From Colocasia esculenta (taxonomy: Eukaryota; Streptophyta; Magnoliopsida; Alismatales; Araceae), in contig CM024758.1 in the NCBI GenBank assembly GCA_014218235.1, positions 70,566,206 through 70,630,205 of the forward strand: 64,000 nucleotides of DNA, in the 5' to 3' direction. A model generated the notes under the pieces. That model was not told where the DNA came from and did no database searches. It was given only the letters and a program-made list of their open reading frames with translations. Position numbers and translations under genes: made by a program. Position 1 is the stretch's first letter; every line of letters starts with the position of its first letter. Of this stretch, positions 42,773 to 52,922 are shown in pieces.

Positions 42773-43552
42773 ATCAGAGATTTGAGCTTCCCGTTTGAAA
42801 CTGGCCGTTTGAAAAATAGTCGTTTGAAAGATAGCCATTGATTCTTGGATGTTGAGACCTTGAGCCTTCGGAGATGACCATTGTTCCTCCAGCTCTTAGA
42901 GTCTCAACGGCTTCAAGCTATGCAGATAGCTTCATGTCTCTATGAGACAACTTCATTAAATGACTGAACGTAAGCATGCTTCAGTAGGTAGCCAAATATC
43001 TGCAAGGTCAAGAAAAATGCAAATACCTCTATCCATTCGGAGGTAGGTGAGATAGAAATATATGTAAAGTATAAAGAACTTCAGAAAGATAGATGTTCAG
43101 AGCATTTAAGGACAGACATATAGTAGTATGGGGAATACAAGACTTTTCCTAAAAGTAAGGAAGTTCTGACAGAAAGGGGATGTGGTAAGTGAGTTCTGAC
43201 AGATAACCCATGCTGCTTATACCTACCATCGCATTTACTGCTTAGCATCTGTCCAACAGAGATAGAACTATATTCTTAATAAAGAGTAAGAGAAGACATT
43301 CAATAAATCTTTTAGAATTTGAAACAAGATGTCAAACATGAGTATTTTAAATACACATTTTCCCACCTATCAGAATATTTGAATTCAATAGCATAGATGA
43401 TATTATTTTGTAAGTCATGCATGAGACTTTTGTTCTTTAAAAGATCCTACGAGAATAAAGATAACCTATTGACATAATCAAAATAAGTAAAACATTATGT
43501 TCTGAAAATAATAAAAAGTTATCCAAGTATGATTACACAGAAGTTGATGTTA

Positions 43553-43995
43553 TACTTCGACTTCTAAATAGTCGGAGTGAAGAATCAAGACAAACAATAC
43601 TAGGCTTCGACTATTAGGAGAGTTGAAGTGAGGCAATCGGTAAAAGACTTCGACTTCTTGAAAGTCGGAGTCAATCAAGTTTGTTTAGCAATCAGTCATA
43701 CTTCGACTTTTCATGAGTCGGAGTGAGGCTATGTAATATTTTGACTTTACATGAGTCGGAGTGAAGCTAGATCACTTCGACTTTCGATGAGACAGAGTGA
43801 GCCTAGATTACTTCGACCTTTGAGGAGTCGGAGTGAAGCTTGGCTACTTGACTTCGAGGAGTCGCAGAGTCCAGATCATTTCGACTTTCAAGGAGTCAGA
43901 GTGAACCATATCACTTCGACTTTTCAAGAGTCGGAGTGAAGATAGTTGTTCACAACATCGATAGCCTACTTTGACTTTTCAGGAGTCGGAGTCAG
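43553..43995. repeat. array of CTTCGACT...AGTCGGAG inverted repeats in Copia-B LTR
   Basis: Eleven units at about 40-bp spacing with consensus ACTTCGACTTTT, then CA(A/T/G)GAGTCGGAGTGAAG. CTTCGACT pairs with AGTCGGAG as an 8-bp stem with one G-T wobble. A few units have lost one arm (for example AGACAGAGTG near 43792). Confidence 0.92.
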
Positions 43996-44389
43996 TAGTA
44001 TTCAGTATACGCTGTGGACTTAAAATTTTTTCTTATCATGTGTGACAGTGTTGACACTTAGGTCCTGTGAGTTGACACATATCACTAGAGGTTGTATGGT
44101 ATAATACATGTGTGCTTTTACTGAAACACATTGATTTTCATACAAAATAAAGTGTGGTATAATTCAATAAATTTGTTTACGAGACATTACAATATTTTTA
44201 TCATAGCAAAAACACAATGATCAAGTATTTGTAAAATATAATTGCACAACAATGTTCCTAAATATTTTTGTTCAAAAATTCTTAAGATACTTGCTTCAAC
44301 AATTTTTTCAAAATATTTTGCTTAATAGAAGAGTCTAGTACTATAGTTACCTTTGGGGTCTCATGCATGATTCATGAAAAAGTGCATTG

Positions 44390-44940
44390 AGAACTAGCTT
44401 GATGCTGCATCTCTTTAGGGCGTCATAGGAATTTGGCCTACGACAAAGTTCCTAGGAGGTCTTGAACATGAAATATCAGAGATGAAACAAGAATCGACTT
44501 GATGCCGTATCACCTCAAGGTAGTGTGGAACTTGGATCTGTGGGTTTTTGAATCATGTTGGTGGCGAACATGATGGCACTGTCTTAAGTCTTCAACCATC
44601 GTGGAGGTGGTCCACCATTTTATCCAATGTGGAATATCGAGCACACATTGAGGATTGGCTTAATACAACATCTCCTAGGCCTCAGAGGTCTTGAATGTGA
44701 AATATCGGGGCATGAACAAGAATTGGCTTAATGCCCACTTCTCCGGTAGTGTAGAACTTGGTTTTGTGGGTTGTTAAAACCTCTAGGTGATGAACATAAT
44801 AGCACCATCTTGAGTCTCCAACCATTGTGGAAGATGTTCCACCATTTTGTCTTGGGAAGTCTTAGGAGTATAATATCAAGTGCACACTAAGAACTCGCTT
44901 GATGCCGCAACTCCTAGGCCGTCGCAAATCATGGGTGCAA
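44390..44940. repeat. degenerate tandem repeat, period about 240 bp, 2.3 copies
   Basis: Landmarks recur in order: GAACTAGCTTGATGC/GGATTGGCTTAATAC/GAACTCGCTTGATGC, CTTGAACATGAAATATC/CTTGAATGTGAAATATC (44461, 44690), GTAGTGT(G/A)GAACTTGG, and CCACCATTTT(A/G)TC. Copies are well diverged. Confidence 0.75.
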
Positions 44941-44963
44941 TAATATATGATCCTTGAAAAACA

Positions 44964-44966
<3 letters not shown>

Positions 44967-44998
<32 letters not shown>
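44967..44998. repeat. (TA)n microsatellite
   Basis: About 16 uninterrupted TA dinucleotides, bounded by CAATACA and TTGTTAGG. Confidence 0.95.
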
Positions 44999-45001
<3 letters not shown>

Positions 45002-45793
45002 AGGAATTTCTCATGACCCTAATGGTGCAAACTTGAGGGACTCCTGGGTGTAGGTTATGTTTTTCGCTCCTTTTTCGAGGGGACGAAGAAGAGTAAGCCC
45101 ACAAAGAGGGGTGGAGAATGAGCGGGAATTGACGGAAAATAAAAAGATCTTGATCGCCAGGCACGCGAGGGTGTCGAATGGAGATTGCACGGCGAGGGGT
45201 GCAAGATGGAAGGAGTGATCGCGAGCGTACCTTTTGAAGTGTGAAGATTGCACGGGGGATGATGTGGGTCCTCTCTTCCTCTACGAACACGGCCAGTCGT
45301 GGTAGAGGGCATTTTCTTTGTTTGATTATCCTGAAAAGAAAGACAAAGAAAATAAAGGGATTATCCAAATAAGACGTGTAGTATCGAATCCCGAACGAAT
45401 AAATGAAATGAATAAAATGGGGAGGACTCACCGGATGGTTGTTTTTAAACCCCTAAAATAGGTGTGTGTGTGTGTGTGCATGCATGTGTGTGTATGAAAG
45501 AAAATGGGCCACGTGCGGCCCGGAGGAGATAAAAATGTAAATGACAAAGGGAGAAAAGGGGAAGGGGGTGCTTCCCCAAATGTTGGTGCGGCGTCACGGG
45601 CTGTTGCTGAAATTGATGGAGGACACGGAGAAAGACGCTCCCGCCTCACAGGTGCAATGGAAGGAGACGACAGCGCCAGACTCCATGGAAGAAGAATGGA
45701 TCGACGTGGGTGATGGCCCGTAGTTGAGGTAGGGATTCAGCAGGGCTTCTCCGCTTCGTGCAACCCCCTCTTACAAATGACCCTCGGGCGTCA

Positions 45794-45801
45794 ATTTATA
45801 G
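45794..45801 (-). promoter_or_regulatory. candidate TATA box beside CpG array
   Basis: Minus-strand CTATAAATTGA, immediately downstream in minus sense of the GCCGCGAC array. Confidence 0.5.
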
Positions 45802-45814
45802 AGGTAAAAACTTG

Positions 45815-45955
45815 AATCGCGTCGCTCACAGCCGCCGCGACAAGAGCTGAATATCGTCGGGGCGACAGGCCGCGACTTGAATCGTGTCGGGACGGCATGC
45901 CGCGACTTGGATATAAACGTGTCTGGGTGGCAGGCCGCGTTTCAGAAGGTTAATT
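45815..45955. repeat. GCCGCGAC array
   Basis: Three to four units of about 37 bp: GGCGACAGGCCGCGACTTG, GACGGCATGCCGCGACTTGG and GGTGGCAGGCCGCGTTTC, each following GTGTC(G/T)GG. CGCGAC cores recall the solo LTR and LARD arrays. Confidence 0.8.
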
Positions 45956-46047
45956 TGGATGAGACACACGCATGATGCCGTCATGTCTTTGAATTAGGTC
46001 CTGTCAGGGCGCCGCTATACGGTTTGTAATCGCGTCTGCCAGGGCTG

Positions 46048-47908
46048 TGTAGCGACCCAGCATCCGCATTACCATTAACCAACCAGTAACCTGATTCTGA
46101 CCTGCTAACCACGAGACAAGCTCGGAAGGGTAAAAAGTGAACGTCCGAGGAGACTATATATAAGAAGATACACACCATGTAAAGCTGTAAAATTTCACTA
46201 TACATGAAACATAACATGTACAACTCAGAGTCCGAGCTAAGTACAGAGTACAGAAGTACAACAAAAAGTACTACTCACTGCAGCTAGGGTGCACCAACAC
46301 CGGAGTGGCTTGACTCGCTTGGAACGGGAGTCGACGACGACCCACCTGAAAGGGAGGGGAGTGAGTCTCAAGAAAAAAGACCCAGTAGGGAAAAGTAACC
46401 CCACCGGCAATAGTACTAAAGTGCGGAAAGTAAAAACAGAACGTAAATACACGTTGCATCACAACCCAAAACTGTAAACCTCGCGGCTCAGTAACACACA
46501 CTCACACACAGTAAGTAGGACTCAACTAGGGTCTGTGGCTCGGCGTCCCGTCACCACAGAGTCTCTTAACCCCAGCCATGTGTGCACACTATAGACGCTC
46601 TCTCTCGCATCTGGTCCACGACCAGTTTTCCCCCTACGCCTGACCCTAGCGGTGGAGAAGGGGCTCCACGGAGACCGGCTCAAAACCACCACAAGGAGTA
46701 CGCACAGGACAGAGACGCTCTCAACGTCCGGGCTCACCGATGGAGGACCCCCACATGCCGGTCATCTAGACAGAGCGTCACTCTATGTCCAGGTGACAAA
46801 CAGAAACAGAAGCGCGGTAACTCAGCGCGAGTACAGACGGTAACACTCTCAACGTCTGAAACACCGTACAATAGATGGACATCTCATGTCACGTCATGAC
46901 ACAATTAATTATGCATATGCACAGGCAGAGTCACACTCTAAGCCTAGCAAAATGTGTTAACAGGGGGACATCACACGTCAACACCATGAAACACAAAACA
47001 GGACCATAGCCTGCTGGGACACAAGATATTAACGGCAACATCGAATGTCGCCAATCATGATGTAGACGGCACTCCCCATGCCGTTAACACTTAATCAACG
47101 GCAATCGACCTTGTCGTTTATATCAACTTTGAAGATCTCAGTGTCAACATATGTGGACGTTAAGTTCTTCAGTCCCCTAGACCCAGAACAGCGCCGGGTC
47201 AATCCAATTGGGTAAAACCACCCAATCAGAACACCTGCTGATGGAGGAAATACTCCTCACAGCTTCTAACACTACCAGAACTTCGGAAAAACACGATCCA
47301 ACACTTGGATCGCCCAAACACCCAAATCCGGCATGGCATAACCCAACCCTAAAATGTGATTAACATACTAATCTACACAAATAAGCATGCTAATCTGTTA
47401 AGGAAGGTTAAGGGGTTAAGTCCCTACCTCAGAACGCCCCAAAAACTCCTAAATAATCACCAATTGCGTCGGAACCCCTCGAAGTCTCCGTGCGAATTAC
47501 ACCAAATCTTCGCGTTTCCCGCCCGATCTATCACCGCCACACGTACCAGAGTCTTCCCATGAACTCCCATCAACAATCAGAAGTGGTGGAAACAGACAAA
47601 GACAAAAGTGGAGGGAAAGGAAGGAAAGGAGAAGAAGAAGTTTCTGCTCTCGGGTTGCCCTATTTCTACAGGTGCGACAAATAGACGTCCACATGCCTCG
47701 CCGCCTACTTGAACCGCCAATGGGTTGACGTCCGGACCGCTTGCCGTCAAGTTCAACGACAAACATCCACATCGCTGGACGCTAAAACTAAGTCAACGGC
47801 TAGCCCCCTGGCCGCCAACCACAAGTCAACGGTAATGTCCCTTGCCGTCAACCACATCCGGACCTCTACAAGACCCAATAAGGATCCACTAAGACCCGAG
47901 ACCTTACA
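46048..47908 (-). repeat. Chromovirus 3' LTR (1,861 bp)
   Basis: On minus it starts TGTAAGGTCTCGGG after the PPT and ends GGGTCGCTACA; on plus TGTAGCGACCC...CCTTACA. Its first 243 bp on the plus left side match the 5' LTR fragment at 52680-52922 with few changes. Toward its sense start (47700-47870) it carries repeated AAGTCAACGG and TTGCCGTCAA motifs, a further short CpG-containing repeat cluster. Confidence 0.92.
46154..46164 (-). promoter_or_regulatory. candidate TATA box, chromovirus 3' LTR
   Basis: Minus-strand CTTATATATAG, conserved in the 5' LTR fragment at 52788-52798. Confidence 0.6.
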
Positions 47909-47925
47909 GCCCTCCCCCCTTAAGG
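47909..47925 (-). promoter_or_regulatory. Chromovirus polypurine tract
   Basis: On minus, CCTTAAGGGGGGAGGGC directly precedes the LTR start TGTAAGG. Confidence 0.88.
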
Positions 47926-47979
47926 AATTTTGCCCCCAAAATTCAAACAACAAAAGAAAGAAGACTCACCAAGAGGTAC

Positions 47980-48400
47980 GGAAACGCTCGCGCGCATTTC
48001 GTCCTCTCGCTCCCATGTCGACTCACCATCTCAGTACCGTTGCCACGCAACACGAACTAATGGGATTGCCTTGTTCCTCAACTTCTGAACTCAGTGATCC
48101 TCAATATGCAATGGAAACTCTGGTACAATCAACACTGGAGTCACCTCAGACCACTCTGTGCTCGGGAGAACGTGAGACTCGTCAGAAAGGTACCTCCGAA
48201 GCATCGACACGTGGAACACATCGTGGACTGCTGCTAACTCTGACGGAAGCTCAAGTCTGTACGCCAAACCTCTGACACGCTTAATAATGGTGAAAGGTCC
48301 AATAAAGCGAGGACTCAACTTTCCACGCCTACCGAACTTCACCACTCCCTTCATAGGAGACACACGGACAAACACCTGGTCCCCTACCTGAAACTCGAGC
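47980..48400 (-). pseudogene. Integrase C-terminus and chromodomain remnant
   Basis: Minus-strand reading gives VKFGRRGKLSPRFIGPFTII, AYRLELPSELAAVHDVFHVS and MLRRYL, the usual end of chromovirus integrase. A degenerate chromodomain follows (LRNKAIPLVRVAW, a stop, then TWEREDEMR). Chromodomains guide integration to methylated-histone chromatin. Stops within it show it is inactive. Confidence 0.85.
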
Positions 48401-49330
48401 GGTCGTCTGCGCTGATCTGCATAACTTTCTGCCGATCTGAGCTGACTGAAGCCTCTGCCTTACAAGCTGAACTACCTCAACTGCCTGCTGAACTAACTCT
48501 GGCCGTGACAATCTTTCGCCAACCTCGAACCAGTCTAGAGGAGTGCGACACTGTCGTCCGTACAAAGCCTCATATGGTGCCATACCGATACTGGAGTGAT
48601 AGCTATTATTATATGCGAACTCGACCAACGGCAAGTGAGCTGTCCATGATCCCTGCCACTTCAGACAACAAGCTCTAAGCATGTCCTCTAAAGTCTGGAT
48701 AGTCCACTCTGACTGACCATCTGACTGAGGGTGGTAGGCAGAACTAAAAGCCAACTCTGTCTCCAAAGCCCTTGGAAACTGCGCCAGAACCCAGAAGTGA
48801 AGCGAGGATCTCTATCAGACACAATAGAGATCGGCACTCCGTGCAAAGGAACAATCTGCTCTACGTACAATGTGGCCAACCTACTCACACCCCAACTAGT
48901 CCTGACAGGCAAGAATCTAGCAGTCTTCGTCAATCTGTCCACAAGAACCAAATGCTGTCAAAACCTCCAGTTGTCCTCGGCAAACCACAAACAAAGTCAG
49001 TCGTCACATGGTCCCACTTTCACATCAGAATCTCTAACGGCTGCACAAGTCCTCCTGGACGCTGATGTTCGGCCTTCACCTGCTGACAGACCAAACACCT
49101 AGCAACAAAAGCCGCTAGTCTCTCTCTTCATCCCAGGCCACCAAAGCTGACGTCTCAATCTGTGATACATCTTGGTCGACCCTGGATGAATCGAGTACCT
49201 GGAATCATGTGCCTCCTGCAACACAACTCTCCTGACAGACTCCTCAACAGGAACATAGAGTCTATCTCGGAACCTAACAGTTCCGTCCTCGCGAAGCTCA
49301 ACCTCTGGGAGAAGTAACACACTGTGTAAC
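48400..49330 (-). pseudogene. Chromovirus integrase
   Basis: The zinc-binding H2C2 region reads HDSRYSIHPGSTKMYHRLRR then CLVCQQVKAEHQRPGG (49320-49050). The core has its first Asp in TTDFVCGLP, its second in VSDRDPRFTSGFW (about 48830) and its Glu in TIQTLEDMLRACC (about 48680). GMAPYEALYGR follows. In-frame stops after EILM and near 48900, plus a frameshift near 48760, disable it. Confidence 0.88.
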
Positions 49331-49489
49331 TGGGATTTGCCTGTTGAGTCTCAACAACCTGTCTCACAATGGCGGGAGCCGCCAACAAACTGCCTAACAC
49401 ACACAGTCGACGACTGGACGAAACTCTGAAAGACCCTTCTGCTGCAGACTGCCACAAATGCCACTCCCTAAGCATCATATGACTTATCT

Positions 49490-51180
49490 GTGCTTCCTAC
49501 TCAAAGCATTTGCAACTACATTCGCTTTTCCAGGCTTATACTCAATGCTAAAATCATAGTCTTTCAGATATTCATCCATCGACGCTGCCTCATATTCAGA
49601 TCCCTCTGAGAAAATACATACCTCAAATCTGGTGGTCGGTATGGACTACAAAACTCACTCGTACAGGTAAAGACGCCAAATCCTCAAAGCAAACACCACA
49701 GCTGCAAGCTCTAGGTCATGGGTCGGGTAACTCTCCTCGTGGGGCTTAAGCTGGCGAGACACATAAGCCACCACCCGGCCTTGCTGCATCAGAACCGCAC
49801 CCAGACCAACACCTGAAGCGTCTGTACAAACCTCGAAACCCTCCTCACCTGAAGGTAACGCAAGGACTAGCGCTGATGTAAGCAGTCGCTTGAACTCTAT
49901 GAAGCTCTGCTCACACAACTCCGACCCAAAAATGGAACCCCCTTCTCGTCAACCGAGTCAAGGGTGCAGCAACCTGAGAAAAGTCCCGAACAAACCTACG
50001 GTAGTAACCTGCCAAGCCCAAAAAGCTACGAATCTCAGACACAGATCTGGGACTCTCCACTGCACAAAACTGCACGACCTTCGCTGGATCCACAGAAAAC
50101 TCCCTCACCTGAGATCACGTGCCCCAAAAAGTGAACCTGTTGTAGCCAAAACTCACACTTACTAAGTTTGGTATACAACTGGTGCTCTCGCAAGGTCTGC
50201 AACACGATCCTCAGGTGCTCAGCGTGCTCCTCCTCCGAAGCGGAGTACACCAGAATGTCGTCAACAAACACTACGACAAACCGGTCCAAGAACTGGTGGA
50301 ACACCCGGTGCATCAGATCCATGAAGGTCGTTGGAGCATGGTGAGCCCAAACGCCATCACCAAAAACTCAAAATGTCCATATCTGGTCCGAAAAGTAGTC
50401 CTCTCAATGTCAGAATCTCTAATCCGCAACTGATAGTAGCCCGACCTCAGGTCGATCTTCGAAAAGACATGAGCAGACTGAAGCTGATCAAAGAGATCGT
50501 CAATCCTAGGCAATGGATACCTATTCTTGATGGTCACTTGGTTCAGCTTCCTATAATCAATACACAATCTCAGGCTACCATCCTTCTTCCGGACAAACAA
50601 AACAGGTGACCCATGGAGAAAAGCTAGGACGAATATAGCCCTTCTCCAACTCCTCAAGCTGCCTCTTCAGCTCCCAACTCTGCTGGTGCCATATGTACGG
50701 CGCCTGTGCAAATGGTACAGTGCCAGGAACCAACTCAACAGTAAACTCAATCTCTCTCTCTGGCGTAGACCAGGTAACTCTTCCGGAAAAACATCCGGAA
50801 ACTCACACACTACGGAATGTCCCCCACTCCCGAGGTAACCTGGTCAAGGGTATAGAAGAAACTAGAAAACCCTGACAAACAGAAGCAAGCAACCTCCCTG
50901 CCCTCAAAGCAGAAACTAAAAAGCGAGAAGTAAGAGGTACGGTACCCTGGAAATAGAACGCCGCTTCCCCAGGTATCCGCAAGTGCACCCTCTTCTTCTG
51001 GCAATCCATGACTGCACCATACCGCTCTAACCAGTCCATACCCAAATCACATCATAGTCCTGCAACTGCAAAGCAAACAAGCGAGCTGACAACCACTGAT
51101 CCTGCAACTGCACAGGTACCTCCTCGAGACAGTAGGACGTAAGGACAAAGTCCCCTTCGGCAACTCTACTGCTAGCTCAA
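49490..51180 (-). pseudogene. Chromovirus reverse transcriptase and RNase H
   Basis: After the protease the linker includes GMDWLERYGAVMDC (51045). RT shows SPVLFVRKKDGSLRLCIDYR (50620), PLPRIDDLFDQL, FSKIDLRSGYYQLRI (motif A) and the catalytic FVDDILVYS (about 50260), followed by FLGHVIS. RNase H starts CEQSFIEFKRLL and has the TDASG motif (about 49820) and SRQLKPHEESYPTHDLELAA. Frameshifts near 50320, 50110 and 49910 and a further break after 49655 interrupt it. Confidence 0.9.
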
Positions 51181-51330
51181 CAGACTCTCCGATCTCAACT
51201 CTCCAAGGGAGTCTAAAAACTCCTCAGACACAAAAGAGTGAGAGGCACTGGAATCAAACAAAACTCTAGCTGTATAACCAAAAACTGTAACAGTACCTTC
51301 CACTAGCTGAGCTGCCTCCGTGTCTGCACG
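51180..51330 (-). pseudogene. Chromovirus aspartic protease
   Basis: The minus frame 51480-51172 reads ARVLFDSSASHSFVSEEF. The active site expected as DSG(A/S) is DSS here, a Gly to Ser change that probably abolishes activity. It directly follows the gag zinc knuckle and a Gly/Arg-rich linker. Confidence 0.85.
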
Positions 51331-52535
51331 GGTCAAGTGAGTAACACGACCTCTACCTCTCGACCCACCAGAACCTCCGGCTGCTGACGCTGCTGCACGG
51401 GTGTGCTGCTGCTGCACTCGGGGCTGTGACTGGGTCTGCTGCTGCGGCACACGAGGTAACAAAGGACAATCTTGTGCCATGTGACCTATCTGGTCACACC
51501 GGTAACACTGACCAGCAAAAGAACATTGTACCTACTGTGAAGGTTGCCCTACCAGCTGCTGAACACTCCCAACAGACTGCTGTCTCTGCTCTGCCTGCCT
51601 CCTGTCACGCCGAAACTTCCTCCGAGATCCTGACTTCGCCGTCGTCCCAGCAGAAGTGGACGCGTAGGAAGTAATGGTCTTCGGAGTCGCCTGCACACTA
51701 CCTGCTGCTGCCGAGGCTGAAAGGAACTACCTGTGTCTGAACCTCTGTGCTCTGAGCACGGGTCCACAAAGTGTCAGCCTCCAACGCTGCCGCTGTCTGA
51801 TAGGCCGCATCCAAGTCTGTGACACGTGCAACTATCAGCGCCTGCCTGAGCTTTGGCCTCAGGCCCCTCACAAACTGCTGAGTCCTCAGACTCTCATCTG
51901 CCATAATCTACGGAGCATAACGCCCTAGCTCTACCAATCTGGCCCTGTACTGCACTACAGTAGAGTCCCTCTGCTGCAAGTCCAGAAACTGGTACAATCT
52001 CTCCGTCCGGACATAAGTAGGACAGAAGGCCCTCTCAAAAGAAACGACAAACTCCTGCCACGGAATCTGTCTAAGTGGGCGAGACTGAAAAGTAGTCTCC
52101 CACTCAGAGGACCACCAAGACAATGCCTGCGCCTGCAACTGGTAACTAGCTAACAACACTCGCTCCTCGGGAACACACTCCATGGAACGGAAAGTCCGCT
52201 CCACAGCATCCAACCACGCCCGCGCAATGTCTGGATCAGGCTGGCCAAAAACTGGGGAGGCTAAAGCTGCAAGAACTCCCTCAACACCTTCCCAGTACCA
52301 CCTGAGGGGTACCGGCGCATCACGGTGCTGAGCTACAAACTGAGCCATCCCCTCAAGAAACGGGTCAAGTCTAATCCCTGAGCTGCCTGAGGAGGAGGTG
52401 GTGACGGTGGCGGAACAATGCCACTGTGTGCGTCCTGTGGTAAAGGCTGCGTCTGCTGAGGTGGCAGGGCGTCTCCAGCTTCTGACGAGTCGCCTGCTCA
52501 GCCACTCCCTCTCTAGGACGTCGCCTAGGTGCCAT
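51330..52535 (-). pseudogene. Chromovirus gag
   Basis: The start is ATG 52535 (MAPRRRPREGVAEQ). After a frameshift near 52370 the retrotransposon gag domain follows: ARAWLDAVERTFRSMECVPE, LQAQALSWW and FERAFCPTYVR (51908-52340). It continues in another frame with ADESLRTQQFVRGLRPKLRQ (51904-51698). The zinc knuckle CYRCDQIGHMAQDC lies near 51510-51470. There are at least two frameshifts and a stop (near 51905). Confidence 0.88.
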
Positions 52536-52661
52536 AGTACTATACACAGAGCAAAAATACACAAACATGAATACACTAACTCCGGGCTAAATAGCTGCAA
52601 CTGTACTCTTTGTACTCTGAGTTAACATGATGGGTATTTCCTTATATATATCTCATCAGAC

Positions 52662-52679
52662 CAGGCTCTGATACCAAAC
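52662..52679 (-). promoter_or_regulatory. Chromovirus primer-binding site (tRNA-iMet)
   Basis: On minus, TTTGGTATCAGAGCCTGG follows the LTR end GGGTCGCTACA after one base. Confidence 0.92.
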
Positions 52680-52922
52680 TGTAGCGACCCAGAATCCGCA
52701 TTACCAGTAACCAACCAGTAACCCGAATTTTGACCCGCTAACCCACGAGACAAGCTCAGAAGGGTAAAAAGTGAACGTCCGAGGAGACTATATATAAGAA
52801 GATACACACCATGTAAAGCTGTAAAATTTCATTATACATGAAACATAACATGTACAACTCAGAGTCCGAGCTAAGTACAGAGTACATAAGTACAACAAAA
52901 AGTACTACTCATTGCAACTAGG
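52680..52922 (-). repeat. Chromovirus 5' LTR, first 243 bp seen
   Basis: It matches 46048-46288 closely, with the same TATA box, then is cut at CTAGG/TGGTACGCGCG by the Athila-type LTR. CTAGG (52918-52922) should be that element's target duplication. Confidence 0.9.

Larger units (their letters stand above)
21190..44216 (-). mobile_element. Copia-B: Sirevirus-type Ty1/copia element, split by insertions
   Basis: This minus-strand element reads from right to left: LTR (42022 to about 44216), PBS, gag, protease, integrase, RT, RNase H, spacer with inverted repeats and an env-like region. A LARD sits in gag (28461-41472), and Gypsy-1 and the LINE interrupt the far end, so its 3' LTR is off the left side. 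RT and integrase motifs are of copia type with integrase before RT. The PBS (TGGTATCAGAG), the LTR end with a C run and TCTAG, and the extra ORF place it with the Sireviruses. Every ORF has stops. The right end of the LTR is my best estimate only. Confidence 0.85.
42022..44216 (-). repeat. Copia-B 5' LTR (left end firm, right end tentative)
   Basis: On minus it ends CTCTATCTCGATCCAACA with a C run and TCTAG upstream, as in Copia-A. U5 (42060-42500) carries the usual Sirevirus-like ACACTTGGCCTTCTC and CCTACGTCCAGTCCCC stretches. On minus the start is placed at TGTGTTTTTGCTATGAT (44216), by comparison with TGTTGGGTTTTTGATGATG-type starts. A different end between 44000 and 45000 is possible, since no target duplication could be paired. 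Confidence 0.7.
44217..46047. other. unassigned non-coding segment
   Basis: No gene is visible. It holds the tandem repeat 44390-44940, a (TA)n tract, a (GT)n tract near 45462-45496, and a GC-rich array next to a minus-strand TATA box at 45794. The last two look like the U3 of an LTR in minus orientation whose ends I cannot define. The chromovirus begins at 46048. Confidence 0.6.
46048..52922 (-). mobile_element. Chromovirus (Tekay/Del-like gypsy), minus strand
   Basis: It runs 3' LTR 46048-47908, PPT, pol, gag, PBS 52662-52679 and then the first 243 bp of the 5' LTR, where the Athila-type element is inserted. The rest of the 5' LTR is beyond the window. Domain order is gag, protease, RT, RNase H, integrase and a chromodomain-like end, which defines chromoviruses. 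Stops and frameshifts throughout make it non-autonomous today. It is a plausible relative of the helper for the LARD, whose PPT context and right tail resemble this family. Confidence 0.92.

Noticed and set aside
45000..45431. 143-codon minus-strand ORF as a host gene
   Set aside because: No domain, no conserved neighbours, and it sits in LTR-like DNA.
46048..52922. A functional autonomous chromovirus
   Set aside because: Domain motifs are all present, but stops and frameshifts occur in gag, RT, integrase and chromodomain, and the protease active-site Gly is Ser.
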